Below are positions 38,539 to 47,300 of a stretch of 64,000 nt of DNA, piece after piece. The notes under the pieces are model-generated. The model was not told the DNA's origin. It saw only the letters and a list, made by a program, of their open reading frames with translations, and made no database searches. The translations under genes and the position numbers were made by a program. Source of the DNA: Sinosporangium album (lineage in GTDB: Bacteria > Actinomycetota > Actinomycetes > Streptosporangiales > Streptosporangiaceae); assembly GCF_900100605.1 (NCBI RefSeq), contig NZ_FNCN01000009.1:62001-126000 (forward strand). Reading direction: 5' to 3'. The first letter of the stretch is position 1; every line of letters starts with the position of its first letter.

Positions 38539-38573
38539 GTGCCCTCGGATCAATGGTGTGGGCGGGACAGCGG

Positions 38574-38710
38574 TGGGCTGCTCCCAGTTTGCTCCCAGGT
38601 TCTCCCAGTTCTGGGAGTTGGGTCTCGGGGTCAGTAAAACACGAGGTCAGGGGCCCTGTCCTGGGCTGCTCCCAGTTTGCTCCCAGGTTCTCCCAGTTCT
38701 GGGAGTTGGG
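38574..38710. repeat. 49-bp perfect direct repeat upstream of fic
   Basis: The copies lie at 38574-38622 and 38662-38710 and are identical over 49 bases, 39 bases apart. Each contains three CTCCCAG units and ends in CTCCCAGTTCTGGGAG, a 7-bp inverted repeat with a two-base loop. They sit between the HxlR stop and the fic start, both on the minus strand. They could be paired operators for fic, a terminator of the HxlR gene, or a recent duplication. Confidence 0.95.
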
Positions 38711-38734
38711 GGATTGGGAGTTGGGGGCGGGTGG

Positions 38735-39148
38735 TCAGGGGGCTGGGAGGAGGTGGCGGTCACCCCAGGTGATGAGGGGTTGGAGGGAGGCGACGAGCTC
38801 TTCGCCGCGCTGGGAGGGCTGGTAGAGGACCTGCACCGGAGTGCTGGGTACGATGTGCCGTTCGACCAGGCCGAGGCTTTCGAGCTCTTTGAGCCGCTGG
38901 GAGAGCATCCGGTCGGAGATGCCGGTGATGAGGCGGCGGTATTCGCTGAAGCGGCGGGCGCCTCGGGTGCCGGCGACGAGGATGGCGCCGGCCCAGCGGC
39001 GGCCGATGATGTCCAGGACGTGCTGGACGACGTTGCACTCGCGGGTGCTGATCTCGTGGGGAGCGCTGTCGGGAGCGCTGTCGGGGGCGCTGCCGGAGGC
39101 GCTGTCGGGGACGGTGGCGGGCGCGACATGCGCGGCAAAGGAAGTCAC
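38735..39148 (-). CDS. HxlR-family transcriptional regulator
   Basis: The 137-residue protein has the HxlR winged-helix core CNVVQHVLDIIGRRWAGAIL, RRFSEYRRLITGISDRMLSQ, RLKELESLGLVER and YQPSQRGEELV. A Cys at the start of the domain (STRECNVVQ) is placed as in redox- or electrophile-sensing members. About 30 extra N-terminal residues come from a 12-bp DNA repeat encoding Ser-Ala-Pro-Asp. GTG 39148 lies inside a palindromic operator, so the protein probably represses itself and the divergent Old Yellow Enzyme gene. Confidence 0.9.
   Translation of the reverse strand: MTSFAAHVAPATVPDSASGSAPDSAPDSAPHEISTRECNVVQHVLDIIGRRWAGAILVAGTRGARRFSEYRRLITGISDRMLSQRLKELESLGLVERHIVPSTPVQVLYQPSQRGEELVASLQPLITWGDRHLLPAP
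39059..39108 (-). repeat. 12-bp in-frame tandem repeats in the HxlR N-terminus
   Basis: About four units of GAGCGCTGTCGG type (plus-strand reading) encode repeated Ala-Pro-Asp-Ser residues ahead of the conserved HxlR domain. This extension is unusual for the family and may be variable in length. Confidence 0.75.
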
Positions 39149-39166
39149 TTATGAAAGGTAAGTAAC
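39144..39166. promoter_or_regulatory. Probable HxlR operator
   Basis: GTCACTTA, seven bases, TAAGTAAC form an inverted repeat with seven of eight pairs matching. The pattern GT-ACTTA...TAAGT-AC is typical of HxlR-type operators. The site overlaps the HxlR start codon and lies about 80 bases before the divergent Old Yellow Enzyme gene, ideal for joint repression. Confidence 0.75.
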
Positions 39167-39245
39167 TAATCTGGCATTTGGCAAGCGGTCTCGCGACCTC
39201 CAACACTTGTCGTGACCAAATGTCGGAAACGATGGGAAATCCTTG

Positions 39246-40319
39246 ATGACCAGCCCGTTCACCCCGGTGAAGCTCGGAGAGATCAAGCTCGCCAACCGTC
39301 TTGCCATGGCTCCCATGACGCGGAGCCGGGCCGGCGTGGGTGAGATCGCGACGCCGATGATGGCTGAGTACTACCGCCAGCGCGCCTCCGCCGGCCTGAT
39401 CGTGTCAGAGGGCATCCAGCCGAGTGCGGTGGCCCAGGGGTACGTGAACACGCCGGGACTCCACACGCGGGAGCAGGTGGAGAGCTGGCGGCAGGTGACC
39501 GAGGCCGTGCACACGGAGGGTGGGGTGATCTTCGCTCAGCTCATGCACGCGGGCCGGGTGGGCCACCCCGATGTGCGGGGCGGGCTGCTGCCGGAGGCGC
39601 CGTCGGCCGTGGCGGCACCGGGGCAGTCGTTCACGGCGTCGGGCCTGAAGGACAACCCGGTGCCGAACGTGATGAGCGAGGAGGACATCGAGGGCGCGCT
39701 CCGGGATCTGGCGCGGGCGGCGCGCAACGCGATCGAGGCCGGCTTCGACGGGGTCGAACTGCACGGTGCGAACGGCTACCTCCCCCAGCAGTTCCTGTGC
39801 GCTCGGGCGAACCTCCGCACGGACCGGTGGGGCGGCCCCTCGACCGCCAACCGGATCAGGTTCGCCGTGGAGGCCGTGCGGGCCATCGCCGGCGCTGTCG
39901 GCCCGGAGCGTACGGCGCTGCGTGTGTCTCCCGGTTCCACGATCCTGGGCATCGAGGAGGACAATCCCGAGGAGCTGTACCTCGCGTTGTTCGCCGAGCT
40001 GGCCGGCGACGGCCTGGCGTTCATGGACGTCGCGGAGAAGGTGGGGATGCGCCCGATCACGGAGAGGCTGCGCGAGGCGTGGTCGGGGACGCTGGTGCTG
40101 AACCCGCACCGGGACGAGACGCCGCTGCCGCCGCACGAGGCGGTGCGCGACGCGCTGGAGTCGGTCGGCGCCGACGTGGTGGCGCTGGGCGCGGCGTGGC
40201 TGGCCAACCCCGACCTGGCGGATCGCGTTTCGACGGCGGGGCCGTACAACGCTCCCGACAGGGCGACGTTCTACGGCGGTGACCACCGGGGCTACATCGA
40301 CTACCCGCATTCAACGTAG
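39246..40319 (+). CDS. Old Yellow Enzyme family alkene reductase (NemA-like)
   Basis: The 357-residue protein has the OYE barrel motifs: FTPVKLGEIKLANRLAMAPM at the start, EGGVIFAQLMHAGRVGH, FDGVELHGANGYLPQQFL (the HGA(N/H)GYL substrate region) and LRVSPGS. RTDRWGGP is the conserved FMN-barrel signature. It uses NADPH and FMN to reduce alkenes next to electron-withdrawing groups, or nitro compounds and quinones. ATG 39246 is preferred; TTG 39243 precedes it. Divergent from an HxlR gene with a shared operator, it is probably induced by electrophilic or oxidative stress. Confidence 0.93.
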   Translation: MTSPFTPVKLGEIKLANRLAMAPMTRSRAGVGEIATPMMAEYYRQRASAGLIVSEGIQPSAVAQGYVNTPGLHTREQVESWRQVTEAVHTEGGVIFAQLMHAGRVGHPDVRGGLLPEAPSAVAAPGQSFTASGLKDNPVPNVMSEEDIEGALRDLARAARNAIEAGFDGVELHGANGYLPQQFLCARANLRTDRWGGPSTANRIRFAVEAVRAIAGAVGPERTALRVSPGSTILGIEEDNPEELYLALFAELAGDGLAFMDVAEKVGMRPITERLREAWSGTLVLNPHRDETPLPPHEAVRDALESVGADVVALGAAWLANPDLADRVSTAGPYNAPDRATFYGGDHRGYIDYPHST

Positions 40320-40349
40320 CCTGCGCCGAGCGGGCCACGTTGAATGCGG
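40305..40349. terminator. Hairpin overlapping the Old Yellow Enzyme stop codon
   Basis: A perfect 13-bp inverted repeat (CCGCATTCAACGT at 40305-40317, ACGTTGAATGCGG at 40337-40349) with a 19-base loop includes the last codons and stop of the gene. It lies between convergent genes and probably ends both transcripts. Confidence 0.85.
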
Positions 40350-40389
40350 CTCGCCTGCGCGTCGGGCGTGGCGTGCCGGGAGGGGTGGG

Positions 40390-42234
40390 TCACACCCCGA
40401 GGAAGCCGAGGATGTCGCGGTCGCCGCGTTCGCGGAGCCTGGCGATGATGTCGTCGCGGGGCGCGCTTTCTGGGAGGCCGATGCGGGCGCCGATGAGGCG
40501 GTAGCCTTCGGCCTCGGATGCGACGGGGGCGGTGTATCCAATGAGGTGGAGCGCCCGGTTGACGGGGGGCATGGCGGGCGCGGCGACCGGAAGGTAGCGG
40601 GTGAGCAGTTCGCCGCCGTCGGAGACGGTGAGGAAGACGTGGTCGCCTTCGGAGGCGTTGACCTCCGAGAGGATGTTTCGGATCGAGCCCATGGTGGGCT
40701 GGTTGTGCCAGCTGATGACGACGTCGCCGGAGGCGGCGGAGGCGGTGAGCTGGCCGCCTGGCGCCATGCCGAGGTAGGCGGCGAAGCCGGTGGGCAGGGG
40801 GGAGCCGGAGCCGCGCAGGTGTTCGGCGTTGACGTCGACGCGGTGCCACCAGCGGCCGTCGCGGCTGCGGAAGCAGCGCCGGGTCTCGGAGACGTCCTTG
40901 CGGGGCTGGTAGGCGCCGTTGCCGTCGGAGCCGGCGACGCGCACCCAGCCGCGCTGGGTGCGTTCGAAGCCGGGGCCGCCCGCGTAGGCGCGTACGGAGC
41001 TCTCGCTGACGTCGTAGCGGGAGGTCAGGTTGGCGACGATGGTGGACACCGACGCCTCGCCGCCGGCCCGCTCGATCTCCCGGACGATCATCTCGCGGAT
41101 GCCGAGGTAGCCTTCGCCGCCCCAGCGTGCCAGGCCGTATTTGTTGCGGTCGACCCGCAGGAAGCGTTCGTCGGAGGTGAGCTGGTTGCGGATGCCGACG
41201 AGGCTGTAGTCCTCGCCGATGCGCTCCTGGATCTCCTCGGGGGTGAGGGCGCTGCCGGCGACGGCGAGCACCGCCTCGGCCTTCTCGTTGACGCTCCGCG
41301 GCCAGGCGACCACGTGGTCTTCCAGGACGCGGAGGTTGGGGACGGCGGCGATCCAGCGCTCGGCGACGTCTTCCCGCACGCCGAGCTGGGCGACCATGCC
41401 GATGGCCTCGGCGAGCGACCGGGGCCCGTCGGTGAAGAGCTGCCGGGTCTTCTCCCTGAGCTCGTCGGCGCCTCCGGTGACGAGCCACCCTTCCACCTGT
41501 TCGTATCCGGTGAGCAGAGTGCGCACGAAACGCCAGGCGGGGATGGTCAGCGTGGTGAGCTCGGTGCGGTGCCAGGGGACGGCCGCCGCGAGGTCGTCGG
41601 CCGGTACGGCGGAGCCGAGTCTGCTGCGCAGCCACGACACGTGGGCGACGAGCGGGGCCGCGTCGGGCCCGGTGAGCCATTCGTCGACGTGGTCGCGCAG
41701 GTCGCGCTCGATCTGGCGGATGCGTTCGCGGGTGACGGAGAATCTCTGCGCTAGCTCGTCGAGGGTGGCCCGCTGAGAGGCGTAGAGGCGGTCCCTGGCG
41801 ATGGCCCGCTGCCTGTCGTCGAGCCCGGTGAAGACCTCGTCGATGACCTCGGGCAGGGGCCGTTCGGGCCGGGAGGGCGGCAGGGGGACGGCGACGCGTT
41901 CCTCCGCGGGCACGAGCAGCCGTTCGATCACACCGTGGAACAGCTTGTGCACCGTGTCTCTGCCGAGGCCGTCGGCGGTGCGGGTGCTCTCCACCGGGTC
42001 GGTGAACCTGAGAAGTGGGAGGACGTCCCCCAGTATCAGGTGGCCGAAGGACGCGAGGGTGAGGTCGGCGAGCCGCGCGGCCACGTCGGATGCGCCGATG
42101 GTGGCGCAGGCGCGGTCGAGCGGGATCGCCTGCCACCACGCCTCGGGGAGGCGTGGATCGTTGGCGATGGGCGCTATCTGGCCGGGGGATGTCCAGCGCA
42201 GGGGCGGCGCGATGTCGCTCAGACTCAGGTTCAT
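40390..42234 (-). CDS. Sigma-region-4/winged-helix protein, third gene of the helicase operon
   Basis: The 614-residue protein has an N-terminal domain beginning MNLSLSDIAPPLRW. A sigma-70 region 4-like helix-turn-helix follows near 130-180 (LDDRQRAIARDRLY, then LDELAQRFSVTRERIRQIER). Two HARE-HTH-like winged helices lie near 315-440 (LTPEEIQERIGEDYS, RFLRVDRNKYGLARWG; REMIVREIERAGGEASVSTI). The C-terminal domain (448-614) carries SETRRCFRSRDGRWWHRVDV, LPTGFAAYLGM and RGDRDILGFLG. The first and last domains are shared with the 1207-residue protein two genes upstream. Region 4 normally binds -35 promoter DNA, but no region 2 is present, so it is not a standard sigma factor. It lies 49 bases after the helicase gene. 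The function is unknown; a DNA-recognition role is inferred. Confidence 0.8.
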   Translation of the reverse strand: MNLSLSDIAPPLRWTSPGQIAPIANDPRLPEAWWQAIPLDRACATIGASDVAARLADLTLASFGHLILGDVLPLLRFTDPVESTRTADGLGRDTVHKLFHGVIERLLVPAEERVAVPLPPSRPERPLPEVIDEVFTGLDDRQRAIARDRLYASQRATLDELAQRFSVTRERIRQIERDLRDHVDEWLTGPDAAPLVAHVSWLRSRLGSAVPADDLAAAVPWHRTELTTLTIPAWRFVRTLLTGYEQVEGWLVTGGADELREKTRQLFTDGPRSLAEAIGMVAQLGVREDVAERWIAAVPNLRVLEDHVVAWPRSVNEKAEAVLAVAGSALTPEEIQERIGEDYSLVGIRNQLTSDERFLRVDRNKYGLARWGGEGYLGIREMIVREIERAGGEASVSTIVANLTSRYDVSESSVRAYAGGPGFERTQRGWVRVAGSDGNGAYQPRKDVSETRRCFRSRDGRWWHRVDVNAEHLRGSGSPLPTGFAAYLGMAPGGQLTASAASGDVVISWHNQPTMGSIRNILSEVNASEGDHVFLTVSDGGELLTRYLPVAAPAMPPVNRALHLIGYTAPVASEAEGYRLIGARIGLPESAPRDDIIARLRERGDRDILGFLGV

Positions 42235-42283
42235 TGGGGTCCAACCGGCAAAAGGGAAGATATCCGCAGTTCAGACTATGTGA

Positions 42284-44359
42284 TCAGGGTGGCAGGAACG
42301 GGCTTGCCCTACCGGAGTAGGACACATAAAGCAGTTCGCGGGCACGCGTACACGCCACGTAAAGAAGGCCCCTCTCGCGCTGTAAGTCGTGCGCTCGAGC
42401 GGTGGGATCTTCGCCCGCCGGGGTGAGGGCGTCCGGCGCCGGGACGATGCCGTCCGCCACACCGATCACCGCCACCCGTTGGAATTCCAGCCCCTTCATA
42501 CCGTGCAGGGTCGTCACCCTAACCGCGAGCCCCGCCGTACGCAGTGCCGTACGCGCGTCCCGCACCGATTCGGCGGTTCGCGCGGCCACGGCGATCTCGC
42601 CGGGTTCGACGCCGTCCTGCAGCCATGACCGCACGTGGGCGACAAGGCCGGTGAGCTCGGATTCGAAGGAATCGTAGGCCCGGACCGTGGGGCGGGCACC
42701 CGGCCGCGTCGCGCGATAGCCGTACATTTCCTGCACGCCCTCGACCAACCCGTCCGCCGGGCCGCCGCCGCGCAGCCGTACGCCAAAGGTCAGGATCTCC
42801 TGCGGCAACCGGTACGACACGTGCAGTCGGCGCGGCACCGCGCTGATCCCGACATCGCTCAACGTGACCCGCGTGTCGAAGATGCGCTGATGGGGGTCGC
42901 CCACGATGAAGAGGTCGTTCGGCGCCCGCGGCACGGCCGCCCGCAGCAGCCGCCACTGCGCCGGGTGCAGGTCCTGCGCCTCGTCCACCACGATGTGCCG
43001 GTACGGCTCCCGCCCCGGCCCGCTGTCATCGAGCAGGTCGCCCGTCGAGCGGCTGAGCAGGGCCGACGCCTCGGCGGCGAGTTGCAGCAGGGTCCGCCTG
43101 CCGGTCTCGCGCAGCGTGGTGACGACGTGCTGGATGGTGCGCCACACGGCCTCGCGCTCACGGGCGTCGAGGGGGATGCTTCGCCCGCTTCGCGGGGAGT
43201 TGAGGTATTCGTCGAGCGTCTGAAGGTTCTGAGCGAGGATGACCTGCTCCCACTCCCGCAGCAGGAAAGCCGCGCCGTGCGTCGTGCCCGACACCTCGGT
43301 GGCCTCCCGCCACAGCTCCGCCAGCTCGGCGTTGCCCGCCAACGTCGGCTGGCGGCCCTCCGCCTCGGCGACCACCCGGTGGGCCAGCCGGTCGACGTTG
43401 CCCACCTCGACCCGCTTGCGTGCGACCTCGTCCTCGATCAGCGTGTCGAGCCGGGCGGCCAGATCGCCGCTGAGCCGCTGGGAGAACGACATGAGCAGGA
43501 CGGTCCCGCCGCCCTGCCTGGCCAGGTGGGCGGCCCGGTGGAGCGCTACCAGAGTCTTGCCGGTGCCCGCACCACCAATGACCAGTACCGGTCTGTCGTA
43601 GCGGTCGGTGCGCGCCAGGCGGTGCTGCTGTGGATACAGGAACGTGCACCAGTCCGGGCGCGTCAGGATCCGCTCCAGCTCCCAGGCGTCGGGGGCGAAC
43701 ACGGCCCGGTCGGGGCTGCGCCGCAGTGCCGCGTACAGGTCTCCGGCGTCGATGGGGCCGGGCACGACAGCGGCCGTACGGCACGTCGCCAGCTCGCGCC
43801 ACGCGTCGGCCAGCGTGCCGCCGTTCGCCAGCGCCGCGAGCGGGAGATACTGCGTGCGCGGGATCAGCGGCTCCAGCGCGTCGAGGGCCATCTCGCTGGC
43901 GACCAGCCGTACAAGCGGCAGGAAACGGGCCTCGATCCCCACCGACAGCAGATCGGCGTCGCACACGTGGGAGAGAAGCCGCGACTCCGTCGAGTCGGCC
44001 GAACGGCGCAGCGCCGGCTCGATCCGCTCCAAAGCCTCGGCGTCCCACACCTCCACGACACCGATCTCCAGGTTCACCCCGATCCGCAGCCGCTGCGCGT
44101 ACGCCCACGCCTCGGCCTCCGGAAGCACGGTGAGCAGCCAGTAGACATCGCCCTGCCGCGCCACCACACCCCGGTGGCGGTCGGCCAGGCGCAGCGTCGC
44201 CATACGCTCGTCCCTGGCGCCCCGCACGCGCTCGGCGTGCGGGGCCGAGGTCACCGACTGGAGGAACCGCCGCACCGCGACCACGACGTCGCGGCGGACG
44301 GAACCGGCCAAGGATTCCAGCTCCTTGGGGAACTCCGGGGCGATGGCTAAGCGTGGCAC
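42284..44359 (-). CDS. RelE-like domain fused to UvrD/Rep-type superfamily 1 helicase
   Basis: The 691-residue protein starts at GTG 44359. Residues 1-95 resemble the RelE/ParE fold (IAPEFPKELESLAGSVRRDV, RGARDERMATLRLADRHRGV, YWLLTVLPEAEAWAYAQR). The helicase follows, with Walker A VIGGAGTGKTLVALH near 258, motif II HIVVDEAQDLHPAQW near 455, motif III FIVGDPHQRIFDTR, motif V/UvrD-C VTTLHGMKGLEFQRVAVIGV near 616 and motif VI LLYVACTRARELLYV near 676. All motifs are intact, so it should be an active ATP-driven 3'-5' translocase. It is the middle gene, 13 bases after the 1207-residue gene. RelE/helicase fusions are known in actinomycetes; toxin activity of this domain is untested. Confidence 0.88.
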   Translation of the reverse strand: MPRLAIAPEFPKELESLAGSVRRDVVVAVRRFLQSVTSAPHAERVRGARDERMATLRLADRHRGVVARQGDVYWLLTVLPEAEAWAYAQRLRIGVNLEIGVVEVWDAEALERIEPALRRSADSTESRLLSHVCDADLLSVGIEARFLPLVRLVASEMALDALEPLIPRTQYLPLAALANGGTLADAWRELATCRTAAVVPGPIDAGDLYAALRRSPDRAVFAPDAWELERILTRPDWCTFLYPQQHRLARTDRYDRPVLVIGGAGTGKTLVALHRAAHLARQGGGTVLLMSFSQRLSGDLAARLDTLIEDEVARKRVEVGNVDRLAHRVVAEAEGRQPTLAGNAELAELWREATEVSGTTHGAAFLLREWEQVILAQNLQTLDEYLNSPRSGRSIPLDAREREAVWRTIQHVVTTLRETGRRTLLQLAAEASALLSRSTGDLLDDSGPGREPYRHIVVDEAQDLHPAQWRLLRAAVPRAPNDLFIVGDPHQRIFDTRVTLSDVGISAVPRRLHVSYRLPQEILTFGVRLRGGGPADGLVEGVQEMYGYRATRPGARPTVRAYDSFESELTGLVAHVRSWLQDGVEPGEIAVAARTAESVRDARTALRTAGLAVRVTTLHGMKGLEFQRVAVIGVADGIVPAPDALTPAGEDPTARAHDLQRERGLLYVACTRARELLYVSYSGRASPFLPP

Positions 44360-44372
44360 GCCGGGACCCCGC

Positions 44373-47300
44373 TCAGCCGAGCAGGGACAGCAGGTCGCGG
44401 TCCCCGCGTTCGCGCAGACGGGTCAGGAGATCGGGCACCGTCACCGGCCCCGACATGCCGATCCTGGTCGCGATGACCCTCGCGGCCTGCTCGATCGTGC
44501 CTCCCGGAGCCGTATACCCCACAAGGCGCAGCGCCTTGGTCAATGGATCCACTCCCGGCCCCGCGGCCGACAGGTGTCTGGCTCGCAGCACGCCCTCCTC
44601 CGACAGCGTCAGGAACAGGTATCCGCCCTCCTTAGCCCCCACATCGGCCAGAAGGGGAAGCACCGACTCGATCACCGGGCCCGTGCTCCAGCTCAACGTG
44701 ACGTCCCCGGCCGCGCTCCGCACCGTACGGCGCTCGCCCGGAACAAGCCCGAGATACGCCGCGAAACCACTCGGCAACGTGCATTCAGCGTTCTTCAGGT
44801 GGGCATCCGTCACATCCACGCGAAGCCACCACCGCCCGTCGGGTTGCCGGAAGCAGCGGCGGGTCGCTGACACGTCCTTCAACGCCCGCAGCGGGCTCAC
44901 CGGCTGCTGCGGCGGCGCCTCGACCTCGGCCGGGGCCGCCTCGCTCAGCGGCGGCGCCGCAGCGGCGGGCTCCTCCGGAGCCGCGGCGGCACCCTGCGCC
45001 GGAGGCGTGATCCGAAGCTGCGGCACGCTCTCCAGCCACTCCTTGGCCAGATCCGGATGCACCCCGAGCGACACCACCAGCTCAAGCGCCTTGCTCACCG
45101 TCGGCGGCTGCTCCGAACCGATGATCAGCTCCCGGGTCTTCTCCTGCAGCTCCGCCAGGTCGCCGTCCACCACCCAGCCATCGACCAGCCGGTAGCCCGG
45201 CAGCGTCGCCAAGACGAACTGCCACGCCGACACCTCCAGCGAGACCAGGTCCCGGCCATGCCAGTCCGCGGCCTCCACCAGCCGCGCCTTCGGCGCGGCC
45301 TTCCCGAGCAGCCTCACCATCTCGGCCGCGTGGGCGCGGTACGGCGTCGCCGCATCGCTCACCAGCCACTTCTTCAGCCGGACCTTCAGGTCCGCCTCAA
45401 GCTCCTCGATCTCGGCCGCCGACACCGCGAACAGCTTCGCCAGCTCATCCGACGACGACGGCACATCCGTGAACACCCGGTTCTGCGCCACCGCCCAGCT
45501 CTTGTCGTCCAGTTGAGCGAACGCCGCCTCCACCAGCGCGTACAGGTCGACCTGCAGGCCGCCCTGCTCGCCGGTCGTCGAGAACCCGTCCTGCCGCCTC
45601 GGAGTCGGCGTGAACGCCTGGAACGGCGTGGGCTCCTCGCCCGGCTCCCCGCCGGCGACACCCTCCGCCCGAGCCTCGTACGCCGCCTTCGCCGCATGAA
45701 CCGGCGAAACGCCCTTCACCCGCTTCGGCAGCGCGCCGGGCTTCGGGAACCCACCCGGCTCCCCAGGAGAAGGTACGGCTCCCGCCGCCGCGCCCCCGGG
45801 GCCCTGCCCGCCCGGCACACCGGGCGCGGGGACCTCGGCCGACCCGGCAGGCGGTACGGCGGACGCGCCCGCCTGTTCGGCCGCTCCGCCCGGCGTGTCC
45901 GCACGGTCGTCCGCATCGGCGGGCGCCTCGGGTGCCTCCCCGTCCGCCTCGCGGCCTTCAGGGCCGGGCTCCGCCTCGCCGTCCGCCGCAGCGGACCGCT
46001 CCCGCGCAGCGCCTTCCCCCGCGTCCTCTGCAGGGGCCGCCGCCTCCGCGGAACCCGCCTCGCCTTGAGGCGACCGGTCCACGGCGTCCTTGCCCGCCTC
46101 GGCCTCGGCCCCGGCTTGCGCCGTACCGGCCGGGCCCTCAGGTGCGTCGGACACCCCCTGCTCGGCGGCGTCGGCCACCGCTTCCGCCGCGCGGGGAGGC
46201 ACCTGGGACGCGTCGGCCTCAGGCCGGCCATCGCCTACTCCGGCTTGAGCGGCTTGAGCGGCTTGCGCGGGGCCGGAGGGCGCCTGGCCTTGGTCGGCAT
46301 CGGCCGCGGCCTGCGCCGGGGCGTCGGCCGCTTGGCCCTTCTTCGGCCCGCCTTGAGGGCTGGCCGCGGCTTGCGCCGAGGACTTGCCGGCCGTGGCTTG
46401 CGGGGGGCTGGACGGTGCCTGGCCCTGGTCGGCTTCGGCTGGGTGTGCGGTGCCGGCTGCGGCTTGCGCCAGAGCGTCGGCCGCTTGGCCCTTCTTCGGC
46501 CCGCCTTGGGGGTTGGCCGTGGCTTGTGCCGTGCCGGAGGGCGCCTGGCCCTGCTTGGCTTCGGCTGGGTGTGCGGTGTCGGCCGTGGCTTGCGCCGGGG
46601 CGTCGGCCGCTTGGCCCTTGGTGGTCTTGGGCCCGGTCTCGGGGTTGGCTGCGGCTTGCGCCCGGCTCTTGTCGGCCGTGGCTTGCGCCGTGCCGGAAGG
46701 TGCCTGGCCTTGGTCGGCGTTGGCCGGGTGTGCGGCGTTGGCCGGGTGTGCGGCGTCGGCCGCTTGGCCCTTGGTGGTCTTGGGCCCGGTCTCGGGGTCG
46801 GTTGCGGCTTGCGCCCGGCTCTTGTCGGCCTTGGTCGGGTGTGCGTCGGCTGGGGCTTGGGCCGGGGCGTCGGCCGCTTGGCCCTTGGTGGCCTTGGGGC
46901 CGCCTTGGGGGCTGGCCGCGGCTTGGGCCTGGCTCTTGTCGGCCGCGGCTTGCGCGGGAGCACTGGCCGTCTGGCCCTTGGCGGTCTTGGGGTCGGCTGC
47001 GGCTTGCGCCGGGCTCTTGCCGGCCGTGGCTTGCGCGGGGCCTTCGGGGTTGGCCGTGGCTTGCGCCGGGTCGGCGGTTGCCTGGGGTGCGTGGCCCTTG
47101 TGGTCGGCCGCCTTCGCCTCGGCCGGCTTGGCCGCCTGCGGTGCGGCGGCCACCTGTCCGTCGGACTTCGCCCCGGCGGCCCGCTGCCCCTTGTCGTTGC
47201 CCTTCGCGAGCTCGGCGTTCTTAGCGTCCTTGGTGTCCTTGGACGTCTGCGGGTCGGCGGCCGATGCCCGGTCGGCCTCCGGCCGACGTCCGGGCGTGTC

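Noticed and set aside
38411-39154. 247-codon plus-strand frame across the HxlR gene
   Set aside because: Shadow of the HxlR gene and the 49-bp repeats; Gly/Ala-rich without motifs.
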